Assembly: GCA_023229065.1 (NCBI GenBank)
Contig: JALNZZ010000017.1
Coordinates: 1 to 22,050, forward strand
Direction: 5' to 3'
DNA: 22,050 nucleotides
Source of the DNA: Porticoccaceae bacterium
Lineage (GTDB): Bacteria > Pseudomonadota > Gammaproteobacteria > Pseudomonadales > Porticoccaceae
Shown here: one piece after another, positions 5,812 to 12,180 of the stretch
Position numbering within the stretch: the first letter of the stretch is position 1
How the letters are laid out: each line of letters opens with the position of its first letter
Translations under genes and position numbers: made by a program
The notes under the pieces: generated by a model
Database searches by the model: none
What the model saw: the letters and a program-made list of their open reading frames with translations, nothing else
What the model was told of the DNA's origin: nothing

Positions 5812-7176
5812 ATGATTGACTCGAACCACAACAGCCAGCCCGCCGCTGGCAGCGACGATAGTCCCGCCAAGCGGGTGGGCTTTATTTCTCTTGGCTGTCC
5901 CAAAGCGCTGGTGGACTCCGAGCGTATCCTCACCCAGCTGCGCCTCGACGGCTATCAGGTGGTGCCCAGCTATCAGGATGCCGACGTCGTGGTAGTCAAC
6001 ACCTGTGGCTTTCTGGACAGTGCCAAGCAGGAGTCTCTCGACGCCATCGGCGAAGCCATGGCAGAAAATGGCAAAGTGATCGTTACCGGCTGCATGGGCA
6101 ATGAAGAGGCCCGCATTCGCGAGAGCCATCCGGGGGTGCTGGCAGTCTCTGGGGCTCACCAGTACGAGGCGGTGGTCAGCGCCGTCCACGAGTGGGCTCC
6201 CCAGGAGCGCAGCCACAACCCTTTCACCGATCTGGTACCGGCCAGCGAGGTCAAACTCACACCGCGCCACTACTCTTACCTGAAGATTTCCGAGGGCTGT
6301 AATCACCGCTGCAGCTTCTGCATCATTCCATCGATCCGCGGCGACCTGGTGAGTCGTCCCATCGGTGAGGTGATGGACGAAGCAGAGCGGTTAGTGCAGG
6401 CCGGCACCAAAGAGCTGTTGGTGATTTCTCAAGACACCAGTGCCTATGGCATCGACACCAAGTTTCGCACCGGCTTCTGGCAGGGCCGCCCCATCAAAAC
6501 CCACATGCAGCAACTGTGCGAAACTCTCGGAGAACTGGGGGTGTGGGTGCGCCTGCACTATGTCTATCCCTACCCCCATGTGGACAACCTGTTACCTCTG
6601 ATGGCGGAAGGCAAGATCTTGCCGTATCTGGACATCCCCTTCCAGCACGCCCACCCCGAGGTGCTGCGTGCCATGAAGCGTCCCGCCAATGAGGAAAAGG
6701 TGCTCAATCGTATCCATCAGTGGCGAGAAATCTGCCCGGACCTCACTATTCGCAGTACGTTTATTACCGGCTTTCCCGGCGAGACTGAGGCGCATTTCGA
6801 GTACTTGCTCGACTGGTTGGAGGAGGCGCAACTGGATCGGGTGGGCTGTTTCAAGTATGAAGCGGTCGAGGGGGCGCCCGCCAATGCCCTTTCCAATGCC
6901 GTGCCGGAGGAGGTCAAGCAGCAGCGCTGGGAACGTTTTATGGAAACTCAGCAGGCCATCAGTAGTGCCCGCCTGGAAGCCAGGATTGGCAAGGTCGTGG
7001 ATGTGCTTATTGATGAGGTGGTCGAAGAGGGCGCTGTGGGTCGGACCAGTGCCGATGCACCGGAGATCGACGGCAATATCTTTCTGGATGGTCAAACGCA
7101 TCTCAAGCCCGGGGAGCGCGTCCGGGCTGTGGTGGAGGATGCGGACGAGTACGACCTGTGGGGGCGGGTGATATAA
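5812..7176 (+). CDS. rimO: Ribosomal protein S12 methylthiotransferase RimO
   Basis: A radical-SAM enzyme that adds a methylthio group to the beta carbon of the conserved Asp of ribosomal protein S12. The N-terminal UPF0004 domain carries three cluster cysteines in ISLGCPKALVDSERI, VNTCGF and VTGCMG. The radical-SAM domain has the C-x3-C-x2-C triad in EGCNHRCSFCIIPSIRG. LDIPFQHAHPEVLRAMKRP and STFITGFPGETE are family signatures, and a C-terminal TRAM domain ends in DEYDLWGRVI. It is 454 residues from ATG 5812, near E. coli RimO plus a short N-terminal tail. ATG 5749 would add 21 residues, but it falls within a -10-like TAAAAT. ATG 5812 has a modest GGA 6 bases upstream. The gene stands as a single unit and ends 3 bases from the convergent flavin reductase. 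Confidence 0.95.
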   Translation: MIDSNHNSQPAAGSDDSPAKRVGFISLGCPKALVDSERILTQLRLDGYQVVPSYQDADVVVVNTCGFLDSAKQESLDAIGEAMAENGKVIVTGCMGNEEARIRESHPGVLAVSGAHQYEAVVSAVHEWAPQERSHNPFTDLVPASEVKLTPRHYSYLKISEGCNHRCSFCIIPSIRGDLVSRPIGEVMDEAERLVQAGTKELLVISQDTSAYGIDTKFRTGFWQGRPIKTHMQQLCETLGELGVWVRLHYVYPYPHVDNLLPLMAEGKILPYLDIPFQHAHPEVLRAMKRPANEEKVLNRIHQWREICPDLTIRSTFITGFPGETEAHFEYLLDWLEEAQLDRVGCFKYEAVEGAPANALSNAVPEEVKQQRWERFMETQQAISSARLEARIGKVVDVLIDEVVEEGAVGRTSADAPEIDGNIFLDGQTHLKPGERVRAVVEDADEYDLWGRVI

Positions 7177-7179
7177 AGC

Positions 7180-7716
7180 TTATTCGGCCGTCCCGGCTAA
7201 TGCTTGGTACTGGCCGCTGTAGAACAGCAGCGGCTCTCCTTCCTGCTGCTCGATGTCCAGTACCTTGCCGATCACGATAACGTGGTCTCCCCCTGGCAAA
7301 CATTCATACAACTCACACTGGAAGCGCGCCAGGTAGTCGCTGAACATCGGGACATTGCCGATGCCGTGCTCCATTGTCAGATCGTCAAAGGTTCGCGCCT
7401 CGCGGCTGGCGAAGCGAGTGGAGAGGGCTTGCTGATCCTGTTTCAGCACATGGACAACGAAGTGCTGACAGCAGGTGAAGGCGTCGAACGCCATAGCGCT
7501 CTTACCGATGCTCCACAGTACCAGTGGTGGATCCAGGGAAACGGAGGAAAAGCTGTTGGCAGTCATCGCCCGGGGGATGCCGTCCGCGTCCAGCGTGGTG
7601 ATCACCGTCACCCCGGTGGCGAAAGCACCGAGAGCGTTGCGCAGCTGGCGGGAGTCGAAATCATTCACTAGTGGGCCTCGCAGGTCTGTCGTGGTCTCTG
7701 GCAGCATCAGTAGCAT
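7180..7716 (-). CDS. Flavin reductase family protein (FMN-binding split barrel)
   Basis: A 178-residue protein of the flavin reductase-like/HpaC family, which supplies reduced FMN or FAD to partner monooxygenases or acts as a general NAD(P)H:flavin reductase. Visible family marks are LRNALGAFATGVTVITT near the start, MTANSFSSVSLDPPLVLWSIGKSA (flavin phosphate and isoalloxazine region), FVVHVLKQDQQALSTRFAS, and a C-terminal GGDHVIVIGKVLDI. The start at ATG 7716 has AAGGGA 8 bases upstream. A longer reading from 7812 adds 32 residues without family similarity. No partner oxygenase lies nearby; the HDO protein is 5.5 kb away, and a link to it would be speculation. It is divergent from nrdJa across about 250 bases. 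Confidence 0.9.
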   Translation of the reverse strand: MLLMLPETTTDLRGPLVNDFDSRQLRNALGAFATGVTVITTLDADGIPRAMTANSFSSVSLDPPLVLWSIGKSAMAFDAFTCCQHFVVHVLKQDQQALSTRFASREARTFDDLTMEHGIGNVPMFSDYLARFQCELYECLPGGDHVIVIGKVLDIEQQEGEPLLFYSGQYQALAGTAE

Positions 7717-7881
7717 GCCGGGAATCCCTTGTTGGCCGTCACGGTGGTCTGTCACAGGCCGGCCGACGATGGTAAGTACTTTGCCGGCATAATCAACCGT
7801 TTTGTGCGGCACTGGAGCCCGCCGGGTTGCTGTGCAGGAAAAATATTTTGCGTTTCGGCTTGATTCCCGTCAGATCCATTG

Positions 7882-7897
7882 CCACTATATGTTGTGT
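7882..7897 (+). promoter_or_regulatory. NrdR box upstream of nrdJa
   Basis: The 16 bases CCACTATATGTTGTGT agree with the recalled NrdR consensus ACACWATATATWGTGT at 14 of 16 positions. NrdR is the ATP/dATP-sensing repressor of bacterial ribonucleotide reductase genes and usually binds two boxes. The site is about 85 bases before the nrdJa start, as expected for a repressor site over a promoter. Confidence 0.7.
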
Positions 7898-7923
7898 CTT
7901 TTTTCCCTTGGGGACGCTTTTAA

Positions 7924-7939
7924 CCCCAATATCTGTTCA
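7924..7939 (+). promoter_or_regulatory. Possible second, degenerate NrdR box
   Basis: CCCCAATATCTGTTCA keeps the central AATAT and flanking C and T positions but matches only about 9 of 16. It begins 42 bases after the first box, close to four helical turns, which is a spacing expected for cooperative NrdR binding. The same bases form the right arm of an inverted repeat TTGGGG (7908-7913)/CCCCAA (7924-7929), which is an alternative explanation. Confidence 0.35.
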
Positions 7940-7965
7940 CTCTCATTAGAACGACGAGAATCGCA

Positions 7966-10119
7966 ATGTCAATAGAAGCCCTGAAAATGGCCGACAGACC
8001 GGCCACGGTCAATATTCAGCTGCAGCCCGCCTCGGAAGATATCTGGGACAAGAAATACCGCCTCAAGGACAAGCGCGGTACCGCGGTAGACAAGGATATC
8101 GACGGCACTTACCAGCGGGTCGCCAGAGCCCTTGCAGAAGTGGAGGGGGGCGATCTCAAGAGCAAATGGTATGAGCGCTTCCTGTGGGCCCTGCGCAACG
8201 GCGCAATTCCTGCCGGTCGGATTATTTCCAACGCCGGGGCGCTGGAGCACAAGCCTGCCACCTCCACTATCAATTGCACTGTATCCGGCACCATTCCCGA
8301 TTCCATGAAGGGTATTCTGGAGCGCAACCTGGAGGCCGGGCTCACCCTCAAGGCCGGCTGTGGCATTGGTTACGAATTCTCCACCCTGCGTCCGCGAGGC
8401 GCCTATGTGTCGGGCGCCGGTGCCTACACGTCCGGACCGCTGTCCTTCATGGATATCTTCGACAAAATGTGTTTCACGGTGTCTTCCGCCGGTGGCCGCC
8501 GCGGAGCCCAGATGGGCACCTTTGATGTCAGCCATCCCGACGTGGTGGACTTTGTCCGTGCCAAGCGCGAAGACGGTCGCTTGCGCCAGTTCAATCTGTC
8601 CCTGCTGATCACTGAGGAATTTATGCGGGCAGTGAAGGAGGATGCTGACTGGCCTCTGTGTTTCCCCATCAGCGAGAAGGAGGCCGCCGCTGGCACTTTT
8701 GACCTCAGCGACGAGGGGCAGGTGGTATGGCGGGATTTCCCTGAGGCCAACGAGTATGTGCGCGATGCCGAGGCCCGGGTAGCCTGCCGTATCTTCCGCA
8801 CTGTGCAGGCGCGCAAGCTCTGGAACGTCATCATGACGTCCACCTATGACTATGCAGAGCCCGGCTTTATTCTTATCGACAAGGTCAATGAGCTCAACAA
8901 CAACTGGTTCTGCGAGAACATCCGCGCCACCAACCCCTGCGGTGAGCAGCCGCTGCCTCCCTATGGCAGCTGTTTGCTGGGCTCTGTAAATCTTACCAAG
9001 TTTGTTATCGACCCCTTCACCGACCGGGCTCGCTTTGATTGGGACGCCTATCGCGAAGTGGTCGCCGTATTCACCCGGATGCTTGATAATGTGGTTGAAA
9101 TCAATGGCCTGCCCCTCGAAGAACAGCGCAATGAGATCTACCGCAAGCGCCGTCACGGGATGGGCTTCCTCGGCCTCGGTTCCACCATGACCATGCTGCG
9201 CATGCCTTATGGCAGTCCCGACTCGCTGGCATTCACTGAGCAGGTGAGTCGCGAGATGGCGCTCTCCGGTTGGCGTACAGGGCTTGAACTGGCGAAGGAA
9301 AAAGGCCCGGCACCGATCATGGAAGAGGTGTTCGCCGTCACGCCACTGATGTTACGTCAGCGCCCGGAAATGGTCGCAGATGGGTACAAGGTGGGCGACA
9401 AGGTAGAGGGCAAGGTGCTGCATGCTCGCTATAGTCGCTATATGCAGCGGATCGCCAGCGTCGACCAGGCACTGGTGGACCAGCTCGCCGAGACGGGTTG
9501 CCGTTTCACCCATCACAGCTCCATTGCCCCCACTGGTACCATTTCCCTGTCCCTGGCCAACAATGCCAGTAATGGCATCGAACCCAGCTTTGCCCATCAC
9601 TATTCCCGCAACGTGATCCGCGAAGGCAAGAAGTCCAAGGAAAAAGTAGACGTGTTCTCCTATGAATTGCTGGCCTACCGGGAGCTGGTCAATGCTCATG
9701 CCATGCCGGATTCCAGTGAGCCGGGTGAGCAGCTGCCTGACTATTTTGTCAGCAGCGAAGATATCAAGCCTCGCCAGCATGTCGATGTACAGGCTGCCTC
9801 GCAAAAATGGGTGGACTCGTCCATTTCCAAAACCATCAATATTCCCACTGACTTTCCCTTCGAGGAATTCAAGGATATTTACATGTATGCCTACGACAAT
9901 GGCCTCAAGGGTTGCACCACTTTCCGCTTCAACCCGGAGGCGTTTCAGGGCGTCTTGGTGAAGGAAAAAGACCTGGAAAATACCACTTATCAGTTCACCC
10001 TTGAGGATGGGTCTACCGTCGAGCTGAAGGGTAACGAAGAGGTCGAATACGATGGCGAGATGCACACCGCCGCCAATCTGTTCGATGCACTCAAAGAAGG
10101 CTACTACGGAAAATTCTGA
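7966..10119 (+). CDS. nrdJa: Class II (adenosylcobalamin-dependent) ribonucleotide reductase, large part NrdJa
   Basis: A 717-residue catalytic part of the B12-dependent reductase that makes deoxyribonucleotides without an oxygen-dependent radical subunit. The thiyl-radical site is N323-P-C325-G-E327 in ATNPCGEQPL. The redox pair is C104 (STINCTVSG) and C336 (YGSCLLGSVNL); the 11-residue spacing C325-C336 matches the class II enzyme of Thermotoga as I recall it. Other marks are the class II loop AGCGIGYEFSTLRPRG (130-145), SSAGGRRGAQMGTFDVSHPD, SSIAPTGTISL and GCTTFRFNPEAFQG. The C-terminal TSCPD and cysteine domain of one-piece NrdJ is missing here and is supplied by the next gene, which starts 2 bases after this stop. 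This is the split form known from Pseudomonas (NrdJa/NrdJb). NrdR sites lie in the promoter. A weak GAG is the only ribosome site before ATG 7966. Confidence 0.96.
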   Translation: MSIEALKMADRPATVNIQLQPASEDIWDKKYRLKDKRGTAVDKDIDGTYQRVARALAEVEGGDLKSKWYERFLWALRNGAIPAGRIISNAGALEHKPATSTINCTVSGTIPDSMKGILERNLEAGLTLKAGCGIGYEFSTLRPRGAYVSGAGAYTSGPLSFMDIFDKMCFTVSSAGGRRGAQMGTFDVSHPDVVDFVRAKREDGRLRQFNLSLLITEEFMRAVKEDADWPLCFPISEKEAAAGTFDLSDEGQVVWRDFPEANEYVRDAEARVACRIFRTVQARKLWNVIMTSTYDYAEPGFILIDKVNELNNNWFCENIRATNPCGEQPLPPYGSCLLGSVNLTKFVIDPFTDRARFDWDAYREVVAVFTRMLDNVVEINGLPLEEQRNEIYRKRRHGMGFLGLGSTMTMLRMPYGSPDSLAFTEQVSREMALSGWRTGLELAKEKGPAPIMEEVFAVTPLMLRQRPEMVADGYKVGDKVEGKVLHARYSRYMQRIASVDQALVDQLAETGCRFTHHSSIAPTGTISLSLANNASNGIEPSFAHHYSRNVIREGKKSKEKVDVFSYELLAYRELVNAHAMPDSSEPGEQLPDYFVSSEDIKPRQHVDVQAASQKWVDSSISKTINIPTDFPFEEFKDIYMYAYDNGLKGCTTFRFNPEAFQGVLVKEKDLENTTYQFTLEDGSTVELKGNEEVEYDGEMHTAANLFDALKEGYYGKF

Positions 10120-10121
10120 TC

Positions 10122-10832
10122 ATGACCGTCAAACTGGATAAAAAAATTGTTAGTTACAAAGTTATCACGCCTGAGGTCCGAGCCGAGGCGGAGCAGGTCG
10201 CCGATGCGAGAGAAGCCAAAAACAGCCTCGATACGGCTGTGCAAAAAATGGATGAAAACGTCGATCGCCCGGAAACCCTGCACGGCGTCACCTACAAGAT
10301 CAAGACGCCGGTCACTGATCATGCGATGTACATCACCATCAATGACATTATTCTCAATCCCGGCACCAATCACGAGCAGCGTCGCCCGTTTGAGGTGTTT
10401 GTCAACTCCAAGAATATGGACAACTTTCAGTGGGTCGTAGCACTGACCCGGGTGCTTTCCGCCGTATTCCGTAAAGGGGGGGATTGCACTTTCCTGGTGG
10501 AAGAGATGAAGGCCGTATTCGACCCCAAGGGTGGCTACTTTAAAAAGGGCGGCAAATTTATGCCATCGCTGGTGGCGGAGATTGGCGACTGTCTTGAAAC
10601 GCATATGAAGAGCATCGGCTTGCTGGAAGATCCGGACATTTCCGAGCACCAGCGCAAGATCATGGAAGAGAAACGCGCCGAATTCGAAAGCAGGACAGTC
10701 CAGGCAAAGCAGCCCGAGGAAAGCCCCTACCCGGCGGGTGCCCAGTTGTGCAACAAGTGCATGACCCAGGCGATGATCCTGATGGACGGGTGCATGACCT
10801 GTTTGAACTGTGGGGAGTCCAAATGCGGTTAA
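10122..10832 (+). CDS. nrdJb: Class II ribonucleotide reductase, C-terminal part NrdJb
   Basis: A 236-residue protein that supplies the TSCPD domain and the cysteine tail missing from NrdJa. The TSCPD-like region (about 50-165) contains YITINDIILNPG, RRPFEVFVNSKNMDN, ALTRVLSAVFRKGGD and MPSLVAEIGDCLETH. The C-terminal tail has C210-x2-C213, C224-x2-C227, C230 and C235 (CLNCGESKCG). In this family the tail is expected to bind zinc and to carry the swinging dithiol that re-reduces the active-site cysteines. Only 2 bases separate the NrdJa stop from this start, so the two are translated from one message. The arrangement and sizes match Pseudomonas NrdJb. It should act only in complex with NrdJa. 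Confidence 0.95.
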   Translation: MTVKLDKKIVSYKVITPEVRAEAEQVADAREAKNSLDTAVQKMDENVDRPETLHGVTYKIKTPVTDHAMYITINDIILNPGTNHEQRRPFEVFVNSKNMDNFQWVVALTRVLSAVFRKGGDCTFLVEEMKAVFDPKGGYFKKGGKFMPSLVAEIGDCLETHMKSIGLLEDPDISEHQRKIMEEKRAEFESRTVQAKQPEESPYPAGAQLCNKCMTQAMILMDGCMTCLNCGESKCG

Positions 10833-10921
10833 TGCCCCGAGGCCTTATTGCCGAGCTGGTGAAGGTCGACTTTCTCGACACGGCGATGTGTTAAGGTTTG
10901 GTTTCACGCGGGCTATCTCCC

Positions 10922-10935
10922 CCATGTAAACATGG
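10922..10935. promoter_or_regulatory. 14-base palindrome before yghU
   Basis: CCATGT-AA-ACATGG is a perfect 6-base inverted repeat with a 2-base centre, 25 bases before the yghU start. It could be an operator for a regulator of the thiol gene or chance. The intergenic stretch is only 128 bases. Confidence 0.25.
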
Positions 10936-10960
10936 CTTGTTCAATTATCATGGAGTCGTC

Positions 10961-11800
10961 ATGTCTGAGACATATACACCCCCCAGGGTCTGGACCTGGG
11001 AGGTTGAAAACGGCGGTGAGTGGTCGAAGCTCAACCGCCCTGTTGCCGGTCCCACCCACGAAAGGGAGTTGCCTGTCGGACGGCATCCTTTACAGCTTTA
11101 CTCCCTGGCTACACCGAATGGTGTAAAGGTGACAGTGATGCTGGAAGAGCTGCTGGAAAAGGGACACAGCGGCGCGGAGTACGATGCCTGGCTGATCGAT
11201 ATCATGAACGGTGACCAGTTTTCCAGTGGTTTTGTCGCCATCAACCCCAACTCAAAGATTCCTGCGTTGGTGGACCGTTCCGGCTCCAGGCCCATACGAG
11301 TGTTTGAGTCGGGCTCCATTCTGATGTATTTGGCAGAGAAATTTGGCGAGTTCTTACCCGAAGAGCCTGCCGCGAGAGCTGAAACCATCAGCTGGTTGAT
11401 GTGGCAGATGGGGGCCGCACCTTTCCTCGGTGGTGGCTTTGGTCACTTCTACGCCTATGCGCCAGAGCGGTATCGTTATCCTATCGATCGATACACCATG
11501 GAAGTGAAGCGTCAATTGGACGTACTGGACCGCCAGCTCGCGGAGCGGGAGTATATTGCTGGCGATGAATACACCATTGCTGATATGGCCATCGCTCCCT
11601 GGTACGGCATGCTGCAAGCAGGGGAGGCCTACGATGCCGGCGAGTTTCTGCAGGTGCATGAGTACCAGCATGTGGAGCGTTGGCGTAAAACTGTATTTGC
11701 CCGTCCGGCTTATCAACGTGGTCGTATGGTTAATCGTACCTCTGGCGAGCCCCATGAGCAGTTGCGTGAACGTCACGACGCCAGCGACTTCGAGCGCTAG
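10961..11800 (+). CDS. yghU: Glutathione S-transferase-like disulfide-bond oxidoreductase YghU
   Basis: A 279-residue Nu-class glutathione transferase homologue. E. coli YghU binds two glutathiones (GSSG) and has good disulfide-bond reductase activity but little classical transferase activity. The match is strong along the whole chain: NRPVAGPTHERELPVG, HPLQLYSLATPNGVKVTVMLEELL (TPNG at 51-54, the glutathione-contacting loop), GDQFSSGFVAINPNSKIPAL, IRVFESGSILMYLAEKFG, GAAPFLGGGFGHFYAYAPE, GDEYTIADMAIAPWYG and the final ERHDASDFE. ATG 10961 has GGAG 5 bases upstream; a reading from 10898 adds 21 unrelated residues. It follows nrdJb in the same direction after 128 bases. Co-transcription is possible, but a separate promoter is equally likely. 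Confidence 0.95.
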   Translation: MSETYTPPRVWTWEVENGGEWSKLNRPVAGPTHERELPVGRHPLQLYSLATPNGVKVTVMLEELLEKGHSGAEYDAWLIDIMNGDQFSSGFVAINPNSKIPALVDRSGSRPIRVFESGSILMYLAEKFGEFLPEEPAARAETISWLMWQMGAAPFLGGGFGHFYAYAPERYRYPIDRYTMEVKRQLDVLDRQLAEREYIAGDEYTIADMAIAPWYGMLQAGEAYDAGEFLQVHEYQHVERWRKTVFARPAYQRGRMVNRTSGEPHEQLRERHDASDFER

Positions 11801-11856
11801 GCCGGGTGCAGCAGTGGGCGGTCTCCGACTTCGCGGTGACCGCTTCTCAACAGAAA

Positions 11857-12012
11857 TTAATCTGTAGCGTTCTGGATCTCCTCGCCTGCGCGTTCAATAT
11901 CCTTGCCAGCACCATCAATAGTGTTACAGCCTGCCAAGGCGAACAAGCTAAGAGCAAGTGCAACAAGTAGTGCCAGGTGGCTGGTGTTTGACGACGTCGT
12001 GAATAGCTTCAT
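11857..12012 (-). CDS. Entericidin-like small lipoprotein
   Basis: A 51-residue lipoprotein. The signal sequence starts MKLFTT, has the hydrophobic core LALLVALALSLFALAGC, and gives lipobox LAGC with the lipidated Cys at residue 29. The mature part NTIDGAGKDIERAGEEIQ closely follows the EcnA/EcnB pattern (NTxxGxGkDIxxxGxxI). Entericidins are small membrane lipoproteins described in E. coli as a toxin/antidote pair linked to stationary-phase lysis; in most bacteria a single copy is found and its role is unclear. The start at ATG 12012 has AAGGA 8 bases upstream, and the next upstream ATG is out of frame. Only one copy is seen, with no second entericidin beside it. The stop is 57 bases past the convergent yghU stop. 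Confidence 0.85.
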   Translation of the reverse strand: MKLFTTSSNTSHLALLVALALSLFALAGCNTIDGAGKDIERAGEEIQNATD

Positions 12013-12095
12013 GGCATGTGTCCTTTTGTGTGAAAAATCCGATTGGTCGACATAACTGTTGTCAGTACTCCTGCCTAAATGCCTCTGACTGAGTT

Positions 12096-12102
12096 TGTAT
12101 AG
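12096..12102 (-). promoter_or_regulatory. Possible sigma-S-type -10 box for the entericidin-like gene
   Basis: The minus strand reads CTATACA here, close to the sigma-S -10 consensus CTATACT. Transcription would begin near 12089, 77 bases before the start codon. E. coli ecnB is known to depend on sigma-S, so the resemblance is suggestive. No convincing -35 is seen. Confidence 0.3.
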
Positions 12103-12180
12103 TACATAAGTAAGCAGCGTGCTCGGTAAATTTGCAAAGTTATAAAAAATAATGCTAAAGCAGAAGGTTATAGCGTGACT

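Noticed and set aside
5431..6306. 291-residue minus-strand open frame across the EF-hand/rimO gap and the rimO start
   Set aside because: It is antisense to the well-supported rimO coding sequence, shows no family motifs and has a low-complexity end; it is a shadow.
7180..7716. Functional link between the flavin reductase and the HDO oxidase
   Set aside because: The genes are 5.5 kb apart with unrelated genes between, and HDO enzymes do not necessarily need a flavin reductase.
7813..7965. Cobalamin riboswitch before the B12-dependent reductase
   Set aside because: The leader is too short and I could not find the conserved B12-box; NrdR boxes explain the region better.
7969..9156. 395-residue minus-strand open frame
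   Set aside because: It lies wholly antisense to nrdJa, whose motifs are unmistakable; it reflects high GC codon bias.
11818..11843. GCGGTC/GACCGC inverted repeat between yghU and the entericidin-like gene
   Set aside because: Six-base arms with a 14-base loop and no T-run; likely chance.
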